Notes under the pieces: model-generated
Database searches by the model: none
Seen by the model: the letters and a program-made list of their open reading frames with translations, nothing else
What the model was told of the DNA's origin: nothing
Shown: piece after piece, positions 1 to 5,305 of the stretch
How the letters are laid out: each line of letters opens with the position of its first letter
Position numbering within the stretch: position 1 is the stretch's first letter
DNA from: Selenomonas sp.
Lineage (GTDB): Bacteria > Bacillota > Negativicutes > Selenomonadales > Selenomonadaceae
Length of the DNA stretch: 10,069 nt
Reading direction: 5' to 3'
NCBI GenBank assembly: GCA_015265235.1
Contig: JABZYJ010000068.1
Span: forward strand, 1-10,069
Program-made: the position numbers and the translations under genes

Positions 1-960
1 GATGAGATGTTCGACTTCCTCGCCGAGATCATCGACGAGGCAATCGAGGGCGACCACGAGACCAAGTATCTGCTCGGCCACACCTTCTCCTTCCCCTCGG
101 AGCAGACGAACCTCTGCAACGCGCGGCTCATCACATGGACGAAGGAGTTCGCCACGAAGGGCGTCGAGGGCAAGGTCGTAAACGATCTCCTCGAGGATGC
201 ACTCATGCGGCGCGGCATGAAGAACGTCGTGCCCGTCGCCGTCATCAACGACACGGTTGCCGTGCTCCTCGCGGCGGCGTACAAGCGCGAGCACACCTAC
301 ATCGGCTCGATCTACGCCACGGGGCAGAACACCTGCTACTTCGAGAACTTCGCGGACGGCAGCGAGAAGCCAATGGTCATCAACATGGAGTCGGGCGGAT
401 TCAACCGCCTCCCCTTCTCGAAATACGATGATGCCATCGACGCCTGCTCTGAGCAGCCCGGTGCACAGCGACTCGAAAAGATGGTATCGGGACGCTACCT
501 CGGGATGCTCTACGGCTCGGCACTCGCCGATCTCCTCGGGGAGGAGGGAGCCTCGTATCCCTTCACGAGCATCGAGCTCTCTGCCATCGTGGCAGATGCC
601 TTCCTCGACCGCCACGCCGCGGGCGCGATCATCGAGGCCAAGACGGGCATGACCTTTTCCGCCGCCGACCGTGCCCTCATGCAGGATCTCGCAGGGACGG
701 TGATCCAGCGCTCCGCGCACATCGTCGCCGCGACCTATGCGGGCATCATCCGTCACCGCGCGGGTGAGACAAAGGCAGAGAACCAGTTCATCGCCGTGGA
801 TGGCTCGGTCTACGAGAAGGTGCCCCTCGTCGCGCACCATCTGCGCGGCGCACTCGATAAGCTCCTCCTCGACGAGGCGGTCAACATCCAGATCATTCTC
901 GAAAACGCCGGCTCCGCCCTCGGCGCAGCACTCGCCGCCGCCATGACGGAACAGAGCTGA
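1..960 (+). CDS. Hexokinase, eukaryotic type (5' end outside window)
   Basis: ATP-dependent phosphorylation of glucose or other hexoses to the 6-phosphate in the cytoplasm, the entry step of glycolysis. The frame is open back to base 1 (Asp-Glu before the first Met at 7), and the small-domain start with the phosphate-binding loop is missing, so this is the 3' part of a longer gene. Counting from the Met at base 7, visible hexokinase-family landmarks are LGHTFSFP (23-30), WTKEF with the substrate-contacting Lys (44-48), NDTVA with the catalytic Asp (81-85), ATGQNTCY (104-111; many hexokinases have GTG here), NMESGGF (126-132; usually MEWG), EKMVSGRYLG (157-166), VDGS (264-267) and the C-terminal glycine-rich GSALGAA (302-308). 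This family is typical of eukaryotes and uncommon in bacteria, where ROK or Glk enzymes usually do the job. Sugar preference cannot be read from the sequence. It is the only plus-strand gene, convergent with the rest. Confidence 0.93.
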   Translation, partial: DEMFDFLAEIIDEAIEGDHETKYLLGHTFSFPSEQTNLCNARLITWTKEFATKGVEGKVVNDLLEDALMRRGMKNVVPVAVINDTVAVLLAAAYKREHTYIGSIYATGQNTCYFENFADGSEKPMVINMESGGFNRLPFSKYDDAIDACSEQPGAQRLEKMVSGRYLGMLYGSALADLLGEEGASYPFTSIELSAIVADAFLDRHAAGAIIEAKTGMTFSAADRALMQDLAGTVIQRSAHIVAATYAGIIRHRAGETKAENQFIAVDGSVYEKVPLVAHHLRGALDKLLLDEAVNIQIILENAGSALGAALAAAMTEQS

Positions 961-991
961 GAGACTAACAAATCACCCGAATATATAGAAG

Positions 992-1018
992 CGCCCCGCA
1001 GGTCAGCCCTGCGGGGCG
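992..1018. terminator. Rho-independent terminator after the hexokinase gene, probably bidirectional
   Basis: An 11-bp perfect GC-rich stem (992-1002 with 1008-1018) closes a 5-nt loop and is followed on the plus strand by TTTT and, after CGTCG, a second T run (1028-1033). It begins 31 bases after the hexokinase stop. The plus-strand T runs are A runs in front of the stem when read from the other side, and the minus-strand 3' side is AT-rich (CTTCTATATATT). The same hairpin could therefore also end the convergent cbrC-side transcript, though with a weaker T tract. Confidence 0.92.
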
Positions 1019-1049
1019 TTTTCGTCGTTTTTTATTGATCCGTGCTTCC

Positions 1050-1571
1050 CTAGTCCGCATCCACCCACAGGTGATGTGCACCACAGTGCAGACACTGAAA
1101 GAGATAGCCGCAGAGCGCACCGTCCTTCACGAGGACATCGCGAATATCCGCATATTCATCCCGCGCCTCGTATTCATCAATGACAGCGTCGGCAATCCCC
1201 ATCTCCTCAAGCTCCTTCGTGCCGACCGTGCCGAGGTAGGCACAAAAATCGTCACAGCACGTCAGCCAGTGCTCGCCCTGCCAGCTGCAGTAGCCCGGTG
1301 TCCGCTGAAAGAGCTCCTTGATCTTCTCCGGGTCAGTCACGCCGGGCTCCGCATCCTGAACGAAATCCCCGTGGAATTTCGCGGCGGCGGCACCGCTTGC
1401 CACACAGTTGAGGCAGATGCAGTTGACATCTTCACGGCAGTACATCAAATCAATGTACGCATCCACTTCCTGTCCACAGCATTCGCAGACGCCATGCTGA
1501 AAGCTGACCTCATCCCCCTCGTACAGATGCGGATGATACTTAAACGTCGGCAGTCCTGTGGTATCCGGCAT
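1050..1571 (-). CDS. CbrC family protein (UPF0167), cysteine-rich
   Basis: A 173-residue protein recognised as the CbrC/UPF0167 family from its opening LPTFKYHP (residues 7-14), the early CxCC-GxE cluster (Cys29, 31, 32), CxCxxC (Cys51, 53, 56), and the ending with CLHCG (Cys160, 163). The paired cysteines suggest metal, probably zinc, binding; that is inference. The family takes its name from E. coli cbrC, linked to colicin E2 tolerance through the CreBC regulon, but its biochemical role is not established. A GTG at 1580 would lengthen the protein by three residues, but it sits one base after the ribosome site AGGAG (1582-1586). The ATG at 1571 has a workable 10-base spacing and gives the family's usual start. 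The upstream HD gene ends 15 bases before this ATG, so the two are probably cotranscribed. It is the last gene of the minus-strand block. Confidence 0.85.
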   Translation of the reverse strand: MPDTTGLPTFKYHPHLYEGDEVSFQHGVCECCGQEVDAYIDLMYCREDVNCICLNCVASGAAAAKFHGDFVQDAEPGVTDPEKIKELFQRTPGYCSWQGEHWLTCCDDFCAYLGTVGTKELEEMGIADAVIDEYEARDEYADIRDVLVKDGALCGYLFQCLHCGAHHLWVDAD

Positions 1572-1581
1572 GGATGACACG

Positions 1582-1586
1582 CTCCT
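1582..1586 (-). promoter_or_regulatory. Ribosome binding site of the CbrC-family gene
   Basis: AGGAG on the minus strand, 10 bases before the ATG at 1571 and only 1 base before the in-frame GTG at 1580. The spacing selects the ATG. The site lies just past the TAA stop (1587-1589) of the upstream HD gene, which favours translational coupling. Confidence 0.7.
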
Positions 1587-2081
1587 TTACAGATAGATCG
1601 TCTCGAGCAGATGCGTGCCCGTCGCCGTCTTGAATACGTGATCGCGGAAGTTGCGTATCGCCGCAGCCCCCATGTGGCTCTCGTCGGCGTTGACGAGGAA
1701 GTCCGCCTCAAGGAGGATCTGATAGTCGCGTCCGTCCACATCGTTATACGTATGGTGGTGGCTGACGAGGTAGACGAGGCGCTCCGCCATCCCCGCAGGG
1801 AGGTCGATGTCCTTGAGGAACTCCTCCGTCAGAGGGCCGCCCTCCTCCTCCTGATGATTGCCGTTCGTATTGCCGTATTTCTCACGGCAGAGCGGGCAGG
1901 CGATGTCGTGCAGAATCGCGGCGATCTCCACGGTCTCCTGCTCCGTCGGCGTGAGATTCTCCGCGACGCCGATCGTGCGGGCAAAGGCATAGACCTTCAT
2001 AAAGTGTGCTATATCGTGCAGATTGCCCTCCGAATAGGCAATCATCTTCTGCATAACGTCGTTTACTGTCTTGTTCCCCAT
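1587..2081 (-). CDS. HD-domain phosphohydrolase
   Basis: A 164-residue soluble protein of the metal-dependent HD superfamily. The metal-ligand pattern is visible: an N-terminal His (H22 or H26 in NLHDIAHFMKVYAFA), the His-Asp doublet H58-D59 (AAILHDIACP), H76, the His triplet 108-110 (VSHHHTY) and a late Asp (D127 in LLEADFLVN). All ligands needed for a working metal site appear present. Family members hydrolyse nucleotides, cyclic dinucleotides or other phosphoesters; nothing here fixes the substrate. The ATG at 2081 has GGGAG (2091-2095) nine bases upstream. It follows the AtpZ-like gene after a hairpin (2105-2133) and directly precedes the CbrC-family gene, with which it probably forms a two-gene unit. 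The single-domain architecture excludes the RelA/SpoT, RNase Y and HD-GYP subfamilies. The superfamily is confident; the function is open. Confidence 0.88.
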   Translation of the reverse strand: MGNKTVNDVMQKMIAYSEGNLHDIAHFMKVYAFARTIGVAENLTPTEQETVEIAAILHDIACPLCREKYGNTNGNHQEEEGGPLTEEFLKDIDLPAGMAERLVYLVSHHHTYNDVDGRDYQILLEADFLVNADESHMGAAAIRNFRDHVFKTATGTHLLETIYL

Positions 2082-2104
2082 GTCATATATCTCCCATAAA
2101 TCCG

Positions 2105-2133
2105 AACGCCGTGCGTCCCATACGCACGGCGTT
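2105..2133 (-). terminator. Hairpin between the AtpZ-like and HD genes (possible terminator or attenuator)
   Basis: A perfect 11-bp stem (2105-2115 with 2123-2133), extendable by one T-A pair, encloses a short loop. It overlaps the TAA stop of the AtpZ-like gene (2132-2134). The downstream sequence on the minus strand (CGGATTTATGG) has only a weak T tract, so termination may be partial or rho-dependent. Alternatively it could protect the 3' end of the upstream message. The HD gene's ribosome site begins ten bases beyond the stem. Confidence 0.55.
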
Positions 2134-2368
2134 ACACCAGCTTGAAATACTTCAGCTGCCGATAGAGTGAGTAGATCGCGGCCGGAAAGCCGAGGAGGAT
2201 GCCCGTGATGGTGCAGACGCGCCCCGTCCCGAGAAAATCATCGGCGCATTGTCCGAGAAAGAGGAAGATGCCGAGAAAGACGACAAAATAGATGCCGACC
2301 CCCGAGAGCAGCCCAAAGGCGCGCATGGCATCTGCCATCCCCGACGGCATTGGCTTCTTTTCCTGCAT
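2132..2368 (-). CDS. AtpZ/AtpI family small membrane protein
   Basis: A 78-residue protein with a short hydrophilic N-terminus, a membrane segment at about 17-39, a polar turn (GQCADDFLGTGR, 39-50) and a second segment at about 51-68, then a basic tail. The two-helix layout with an Asp-containing G-x-x-x-D turn and the following G-x-L-x-G matches the AtpZ/AtpI accessory proteins of F1Fo ATP synthase. Those are thought to help c-ring assembly or divalent cation movement. A GTG at 2389 is in frame but has no ribosome site. The ATG at 2368 is preceded by GGAGG (2377-2381) at an 8-base spacing, so it is chosen. It lies 30 bases after wecB. In many Firmicutes such a gene opens the atp operon; here a hairpin and unrelated genes follow. 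Assignment rests on size, topology and context. Confidence 0.75.
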   Translation of the reverse strand: MQEKKPMPSGMADAMRAFGLLSGVGIYFVVFLGIFLFLGQCADDFLGTGRVCTITGILLGFPAAIYSLYRQLKYFKLV

Positions 2369-2374
2369 CGGCGT

Positions 2375-2384
2375 CCCCTCCTCT
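2375..2384 (-). promoter_or_regulatory. Ribosome binding site of the AtpZ-like gene
   Basis: A purine-rich AGAGGAGGGG on the minus strand with GGAGG eight bases before the ATG at 2368. It lies inside the frame that an upstream GTG (2389) would open, which argues for starting at the ATG. Confidence 0.75.
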
Positions 2385-2398
2385 CTCACACCGAGCCG

Positions 2399-3556
2399 TC
2401 ACGCGCCGCGAAAGGGCTCCGGCGGCGTGTGGATGTGTCCCGCATGATAGAGAATCGCCTCGATGATGCGGCGTGCCGCCTCCCCATCGCCGTATGGATT
2501 GACCGCCTCCGCCATTGCCGCGTACGCCGCCTGATCGGTGAGGAGACGCTTGGTCTCGGCGTAGACGCGCTCCTGTGCCGTGCCGATGAGATGCACCGTG
2601 CCCGCCGTCACCGCCTCGGGGCGCTCCGTCGTGTCGCGCAGGACGAGGACAGGCTTGCCGAGCGCAGGTGCCTCCTCCTGAATCCCGCCCGAGTCCGTGA
2701 GCACGATGTCCACGCGTGCCATGAGATTGGCGAACGGCTCGTACTCCAGCGGGTCGATGAGGTGGACGTGTGCCAGCCCACCCAGCTCCTCACGCACAAT
2801 CTCACGTACCTTCGGATTGCGGTGTACGGGGAAGATGACCTCCACGTCCCCCATCTCGTCCACGATGTCGTGAATGGCGCGGTAGACGTGGCGCATCGGC
2901 TCGCCGAGGTTCTCGCGGCGATGCGTCGTCACGAGGAGGACGCGGTGGTGCTCAAAGTCCACCTGCGAAAGCTCCGGCGGGAGGACGTAGTCAGGGCGTA
3001 CGGTATGATGCAGCGCGTCGATGACGGTATTGCCCGTGACGAAGATGCGCCGCTCGGGCACGCCCTCTGCCGCTAGATTATCGTGTGCCGTCGGTGTCGG
3101 GGCAAAGTGCAGGGTCGCGATGCCGCCCGTCAGGCGGCGGTTCATCTCCTCGGGGAACGGGGAGTAGATGTCGTGCGTCCGCAGTCCCGCCTCAACGTGT
3201 CCGACGGGGATCTGATGATAGAACGCGGCGAGTGCCCCCGCAAATGTCGTCGTCGTATCGCCGTGGACGAGGACGAGGTCGGGGCGATCCTTCTGGAACA
3301 CCTCGTTGATGCCCTGCATGGCGCGCGTGGTGATGTCAAAGAGTGTCTGCCCCGCCGCCATGATGTTGAGATCGTAGTCGGGAACGATGTGAAAGAGATG
3401 GAGCACCTGATCGAGCATCTCCCGATGCTGTGCCGTCACGAGCGTCTGTGTCTCAATCTCCTCTGGATGGCGCGCCAGCTCCATGACGACGGGCGCCATC
3501 TTGATCGCCTCCGGGCGCGTCCCAAAGATCGACATGACTTTGATTTTGCCGGTCAT
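2399..3556 (-). CDS. wecB: UDP-N-acetylglucosamine 2-epimerase (non-hydrolysing)
   Basis: Interconverts UDP-GlcNAc and UDP-ManNAc in the cytoplasm, providing ManNAc units for envelope polymers. The 385 residues match the family's size and show its landmarks in order: FGTRPEAIKMAPV (11-23), TAQHREMLDQ (41-50), HGDTTTT with Asp100 (98-104), GHVEAGLRT with Glu122 (119-127), FPEEMNR (134-140), THRRENLGEP (211-220), PVHRNP (243-248), the UDP-binding LTDSGGIQEE (286-295) and ERPEA (311-315). The open frame extends upstream, but the extension is unlike the family. The ATG at 3556 gives a canonical N-terminus and has AGGAG nine bases before it. It follows the WecA/TagO-like gene after a 95-base gap, a pairing common in Firmicutes and in enterobacterial ECA synthesis. 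No ManNAc dehydrogenase (WecC) gene is in the window, so the final polymer cannot be named. Confidence 0.96.
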   Translation of the reverse strand: MTGKIKVMSIFGTRPEAIKMAPVVMELARHPEEIETQTLVTAQHREMLDQVLHLFHIVPDYDLNIMAAGQTLFDITTRAMQGINEVFQKDRPDLVLVHGDTTTTFAGALAAFYHQIPVGHVEAGLRTHDIYSPFPEEMNRRLTGGIATLHFAPTPTAHDNLAAEGVPERRIFVTGNTVIDALHHTVRPDYVLPPELSQVDFEHHRVLLVTTHRRENLGEPMRHVYRAIHDIVDEMGDVEVIFPVHRNPKVREIVREELGGLAHVHLIDPLEYEPFANLMARVDIVLTDSGGIQEEAPALGKPVLVLRDTTERPEAVTAGTVHLIGTAQERVYAETKRLLTDQAAYAAMAEAVNPYGDGEAARRIIEAILYHAGHIHTPPEPFRGA

Positions 3557-3565
3557 TCTCCTCTG

Positions 3566-3570
3566 CTCCT
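3566..3570 (-). promoter_or_regulatory. Ribosome binding site of wecB
   Basis: AGGAG on the minus strand nine bases before the ATG at 3556. A second AGAGGAGA lies directly against the ATG, too close to be used in the normal way. The site rules out the much longer upstream-extended frame. Confidence 0.75.
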
Positions 3571-3651
3571 CTCTGCGAATAGCAGCACGTATATAAAATG
3601 TCGTATGTGTCCCCCGTGAACACCTCGCTCCGCATGTGAGCGCGGGGTAGG

Positions 3652-4698
3652 CTACTTCTGCGGAACATCCATGCCGAGGATGCCCAGCTTGCGCGCGCCG
3701 ACGAATACCGCCGCCGCGACGAGCAGTATGATGAGTGCCGCCGCTTGGATGCTGACCGCCGTCAGAGCGAGTGCACATAGGCCGAACAGCGCGCTGACGA
3801 CGTACATGAGCAGTACCGCCTGTTTCTGACTGAAACCATGTGCGAGAAGGCGGTGGTGCAGATGTCCCTTGTCCGGCTTAAAAATCGGGCGGTGATTGCG
3901 CGCGCGCCGCACAATGGCAAACGTTGTGTCAAGGATCGGCAGGCCGAGCGCGAGAATCGGCACGATGAGGGCGATGGTCGCCGCGCTCTTGACCGCACCG
4001 ACGACGGAGATGCCCGCGAGCATGAAGCCGAGGAACATACTCCCCGTGTCGCCCATAAAGATGCGCGCAGGGTTGAAGTTGTAGTAGAGGAAGCCCATCG
4101 CAGCCCCCGCTAGGGCAATGGTGACCATGGCGACGGGCGGGATGCCCTCCTCCATGGCGACGAGGAAGATCGTCAGCGCCGCGATGGAGGACACCCCCGC
4201 CGCCAGCCCATCCAGTCCGTCGATGAGGTTGACGGTATTCGTCAGCCCAACGATCCAGAAAATCGTCGCCGGAATCGCAAGGAACTCAAGGTAGATATAG
4301 TCGCCGAGCGGGTCGGTGATGACGTCGATGCGTACATCGAATCCGATGACGACCACGGCTGCCGCAATGATCTGCCCGAGCAGCTTCACCTTTGCCGGCA
4401 GGTCGCAGTAGTCGTCGATGATGCCGATGGCGACGATGATCGTGCCGCCGACCAAGAGTCCGATGAGACTTGTCATGTACTCGGGCGTGAGGTCGACGAA
4501 GGTGAGCTGGACGAGAATCGACACCATGAACGCCGCATAGATGCCGATGCCGCCGATGCGCGGGATGGGGCGCACGTGCACCTTGCGCGCGTCGGGCTTG
4601 TCGAGTGCCCCCGTGCGGCGCGCAAAGGCGATCACAGCGGGGGTCAGCAGGAGTGCCACGCCAAGCGCGACCAGAAAGGCTAAGACATTATCGGGCAT
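3652..4698 (-). CDS. Undecaprenyl-phosphate GlcNAc/glycosyl-1-phosphate transferase, WecA/TagO type
   Basis: Integral membrane enzyme of the MraY/WecA/TagO (glycosyltransferase 4) family that moves a sugar-1-phosphate, usually GlcNAc-1-P from UDP-GlcNAc, onto undecaprenyl phosphate at the inner face of the cytoplasmic membrane. The 348 residues carry about ten to eleven hydrophobic segments and the family motifs: RKVHVRPIPRIGG (38-50), the Asp pair in GIIDDYCDLP (92-101), NTVNLIDGLDGLAAG (154-168), NFNPARIFMGDTGS (207-220) and the cytoplasmic HLHHRL (279-284) that separates WecA/TagO from MraY. The ATG at 4698 has AAGGAG upstream with a rather long 11-base spacing. The neighbour wecB uses the same nucleotide sugar, so the pair likely starts and feeds one envelope glycopolymer. 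Its 5' leader is only 46 bases and then meets the MITE at 4745-4906, so transcription now has to cross or start next to that element. Confidence 0.94.
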   Translation of the reverse strand: MPDNVLAFLVALGVALLLTPAVIAFARRTGALDKPDARKVHVRPIPRIGGIGIYAAFMVSILVQLTFVDLTPEYMTSLIGLLVGGTIIVAIGIIDDYCDLPAKVKLLGQIIAAAVVVIGFDVRIDVITDPLGDYIYLEFLAIPATIFWIVGLTNTVNLIDGLDGLAAGVSSIAALTIFLVAMEEGIPPVAMVTIALAGAAMGFLYYNFNPARIFMGDTGSMFLGFMLAGISVVGAVKSAATIALIVPILALGLPILDTTFAIVRRARNHRPIFKPDKGHLHHRLLAHGFSQKQAVLLMYVVSALFGLCALALTAVSIQAAALIILLVAAAVFVGARKLGILGMDVPQK

Positions 4699-4744
4699 GA
4701 ATGATTGCTCTCCTTAAAGATGTATATAGTTTCATCTTACTTTA

Positions 4745-4759
4745 GGAAGTACTGATAAA
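4745..4759 (+). repeat. Left terminal inverted repeat of the MITE
   Basis: GGAAGTACTGATAAA, directly after the TA at 4743-4744. It is the exact reverse complement of 4891-4905. It lies 46 bases upstream of the WecA/TagO-like start codon. Confidence 0.92.
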
Positions 4760-4890
4760 ATAAAGTCCGTCGAATTGGTGCAGATTTTTTGTCCTGTCAA
4801 GGAGACAAACCGGACGCATAGCAGAGGCTATGTGGAGGATTTGTCGACACAGACAGGGCGAAAAAGATGTGCTAAGACGGCGGTGCTGAG

Positions 4891-4905
4891 TTTATCAGTA
4901 CTTCC
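4891..4905 (-). repeat. Right terminal inverted repeat of the MITE, overlapping the RuvC-like stop codon
   Basis: TTTATCAGTACTTCC on the plus strand, followed by C4906 and the TA duplication. Read on the minus strand it provides the codons GGG AAG TAC TGA (the first G being C4906), which form the last three residues and stop of the RuvC-like gene. Confidence 0.92.
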
Positions 4906-5305
4906 CTAATTGCGACACTTCTGTCAAATATCGCTGTGCGAGTATCACGGCGACGAAATCGTCTACCGGCACGGGCGGCACGAGCATCCCACGCGGTATG
5001 AGCCGCCGCCAGCCGCGCGGCGGGTGCGCCGTCCAGTAGGCCGCCTTTGCCGCGTCCGTCGTACGATACTCATCGACGAGGGTGACCTCCGTGCCGAGTT
5101 CCTCAATGCAGGCCCTTGCCGCCGCACTCGTCGTCCCGTTGCCCATGATCACCGTCGGTGCGTAGGTATGGATGAGATGCGCCGCCGTCGCTGCGAGCTG
5201 CGCCGTCGGCACGACCTCCTGCAGGAGCACTGTGCCGTCCGCCGCGAGGACAGCGACGCCGCATTTCTCGCGCCCGGGGTCAACGGCGAGAACTGCGCCG
5301 CTCAA
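4895..5305 (-). CDS. RuvC/YqgF-like RNase H-fold protein
   Basis: A 136-residue protein resembling the RuvC-like resolvase and YqgF/RuvX group, which process Holliday junctions or pre-16S rRNA ends. Visible signatures are the first strand with Asp9 (AVDPGREKCGVAV), the second-strand GNGTTS (55-60), an acidic Glu79 in VDEYRTT, and Asp115/Asp116 in PVDDFVAVILAQRYL. These give the D-E-D set of an RNase H-fold nuclease, though the strands depart from canonical YqgF (DLGTKRIGVA), so the exact substrate is uncertain. The start is TTG at 5305; its TG overlaps the TGA of the DUF3084 gene, implying translational coupling. No strong ribosome site is visible. The C-terminus is modified: the last codons (G-K-Y-stop) come from the MITE end, while the reconstructed ancestor ends Q-L-K-stop. 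The change falls after the conserved core, so the protein is probably still functional. Confidence 0.8.
   Translation of the reverse strand: MSGAVLAVDPGREKCGVAVLAADGTVLLQEVVPTAQLAATAAHLIHTYAPTVIMGNGTTSAAARACIEELGTEVTLVDEYRTTDAAKAAYWTAHPPRGWRRLIPRGMLVPPVPVDDFVAVILAQRYLTEVSQLGKY

Larger units (their letters stand above)
4745..4906. mobile_element. MITE-like palindromic element, 162 bp, TA target duplication
   Basis: The ends are 15-bp perfect inverted repeats (GGAAGTACTGATAAA at 4745-4759 and its complement at 4891-4905), with one extra C at 4906. Each end abuts the dinucleotide TA (4743-4744 and 4907-4908), the target duplication expected of IS630/Tc1-mariner type transposition. The interior is also an imperfect palindrome around about 4825: CCTGTC 4793-4798 pairs with GACAGG 4852-4857, GACAAA 4804-4809 with TTTGTC 4840-4845, and CATAGC 4817-4822 with GCTATG 4827-4832 around an AGAG loop. 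There is no coding capacity, so it would have been mobilised in trans. Removing it with one TA restores a smooth sequence in which the RuvC-like gene ends one Lys codon later at TAA. On the minus strand it contains a perfect TTGACA (4800-4795), but no good -10 at the right distance. No parent transposase is in the window. Confidence 0.88.

Noticed and set aside
1035..1577. A 180-codon open frame on the plus strand
   Set aside because: It covers almost exactly the CbrC-family gene in reverse. The minus-strand product has the family's LPTFKYHP start and cysteine pairs.
2249..3076. A 275-codon open frame on the plus strand
   Set aside because: It is antisense to wecB and the AtpZ-like gene, with a His/Arg-rich translation and no motif or ribosome site.
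3575..3620. A possible promoter upstream of wecB (TTCACG with TATATA on the minus strand)
   Set aside because: The spacing is 19 bases and both boxes match the consensus at only four positions, so it is not strong enough to call.
3612..3647. A hairpin between the wecA-type gene and wecB
   Set aside because: Only a 5-bp inner stem (3626-3630 with 3638-3642) pairs well, the outer bases need a large bulge, and no T run follows.
3557..3778. An N-terminal extension of WecB from the longer open frame
   Set aside because: The extension overlaps the end of the wecA-type gene, has no family similarity, and the ribosome site and family start agree on 3556.
4745..4906. The palindromic element as a CRISPR unit, riboswitch or small RNA gene
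   Set aside because: There is a single copy with no spacer array and no terminator T run. The terminal inverted repeats with TA on both sides are better explained by transposition.
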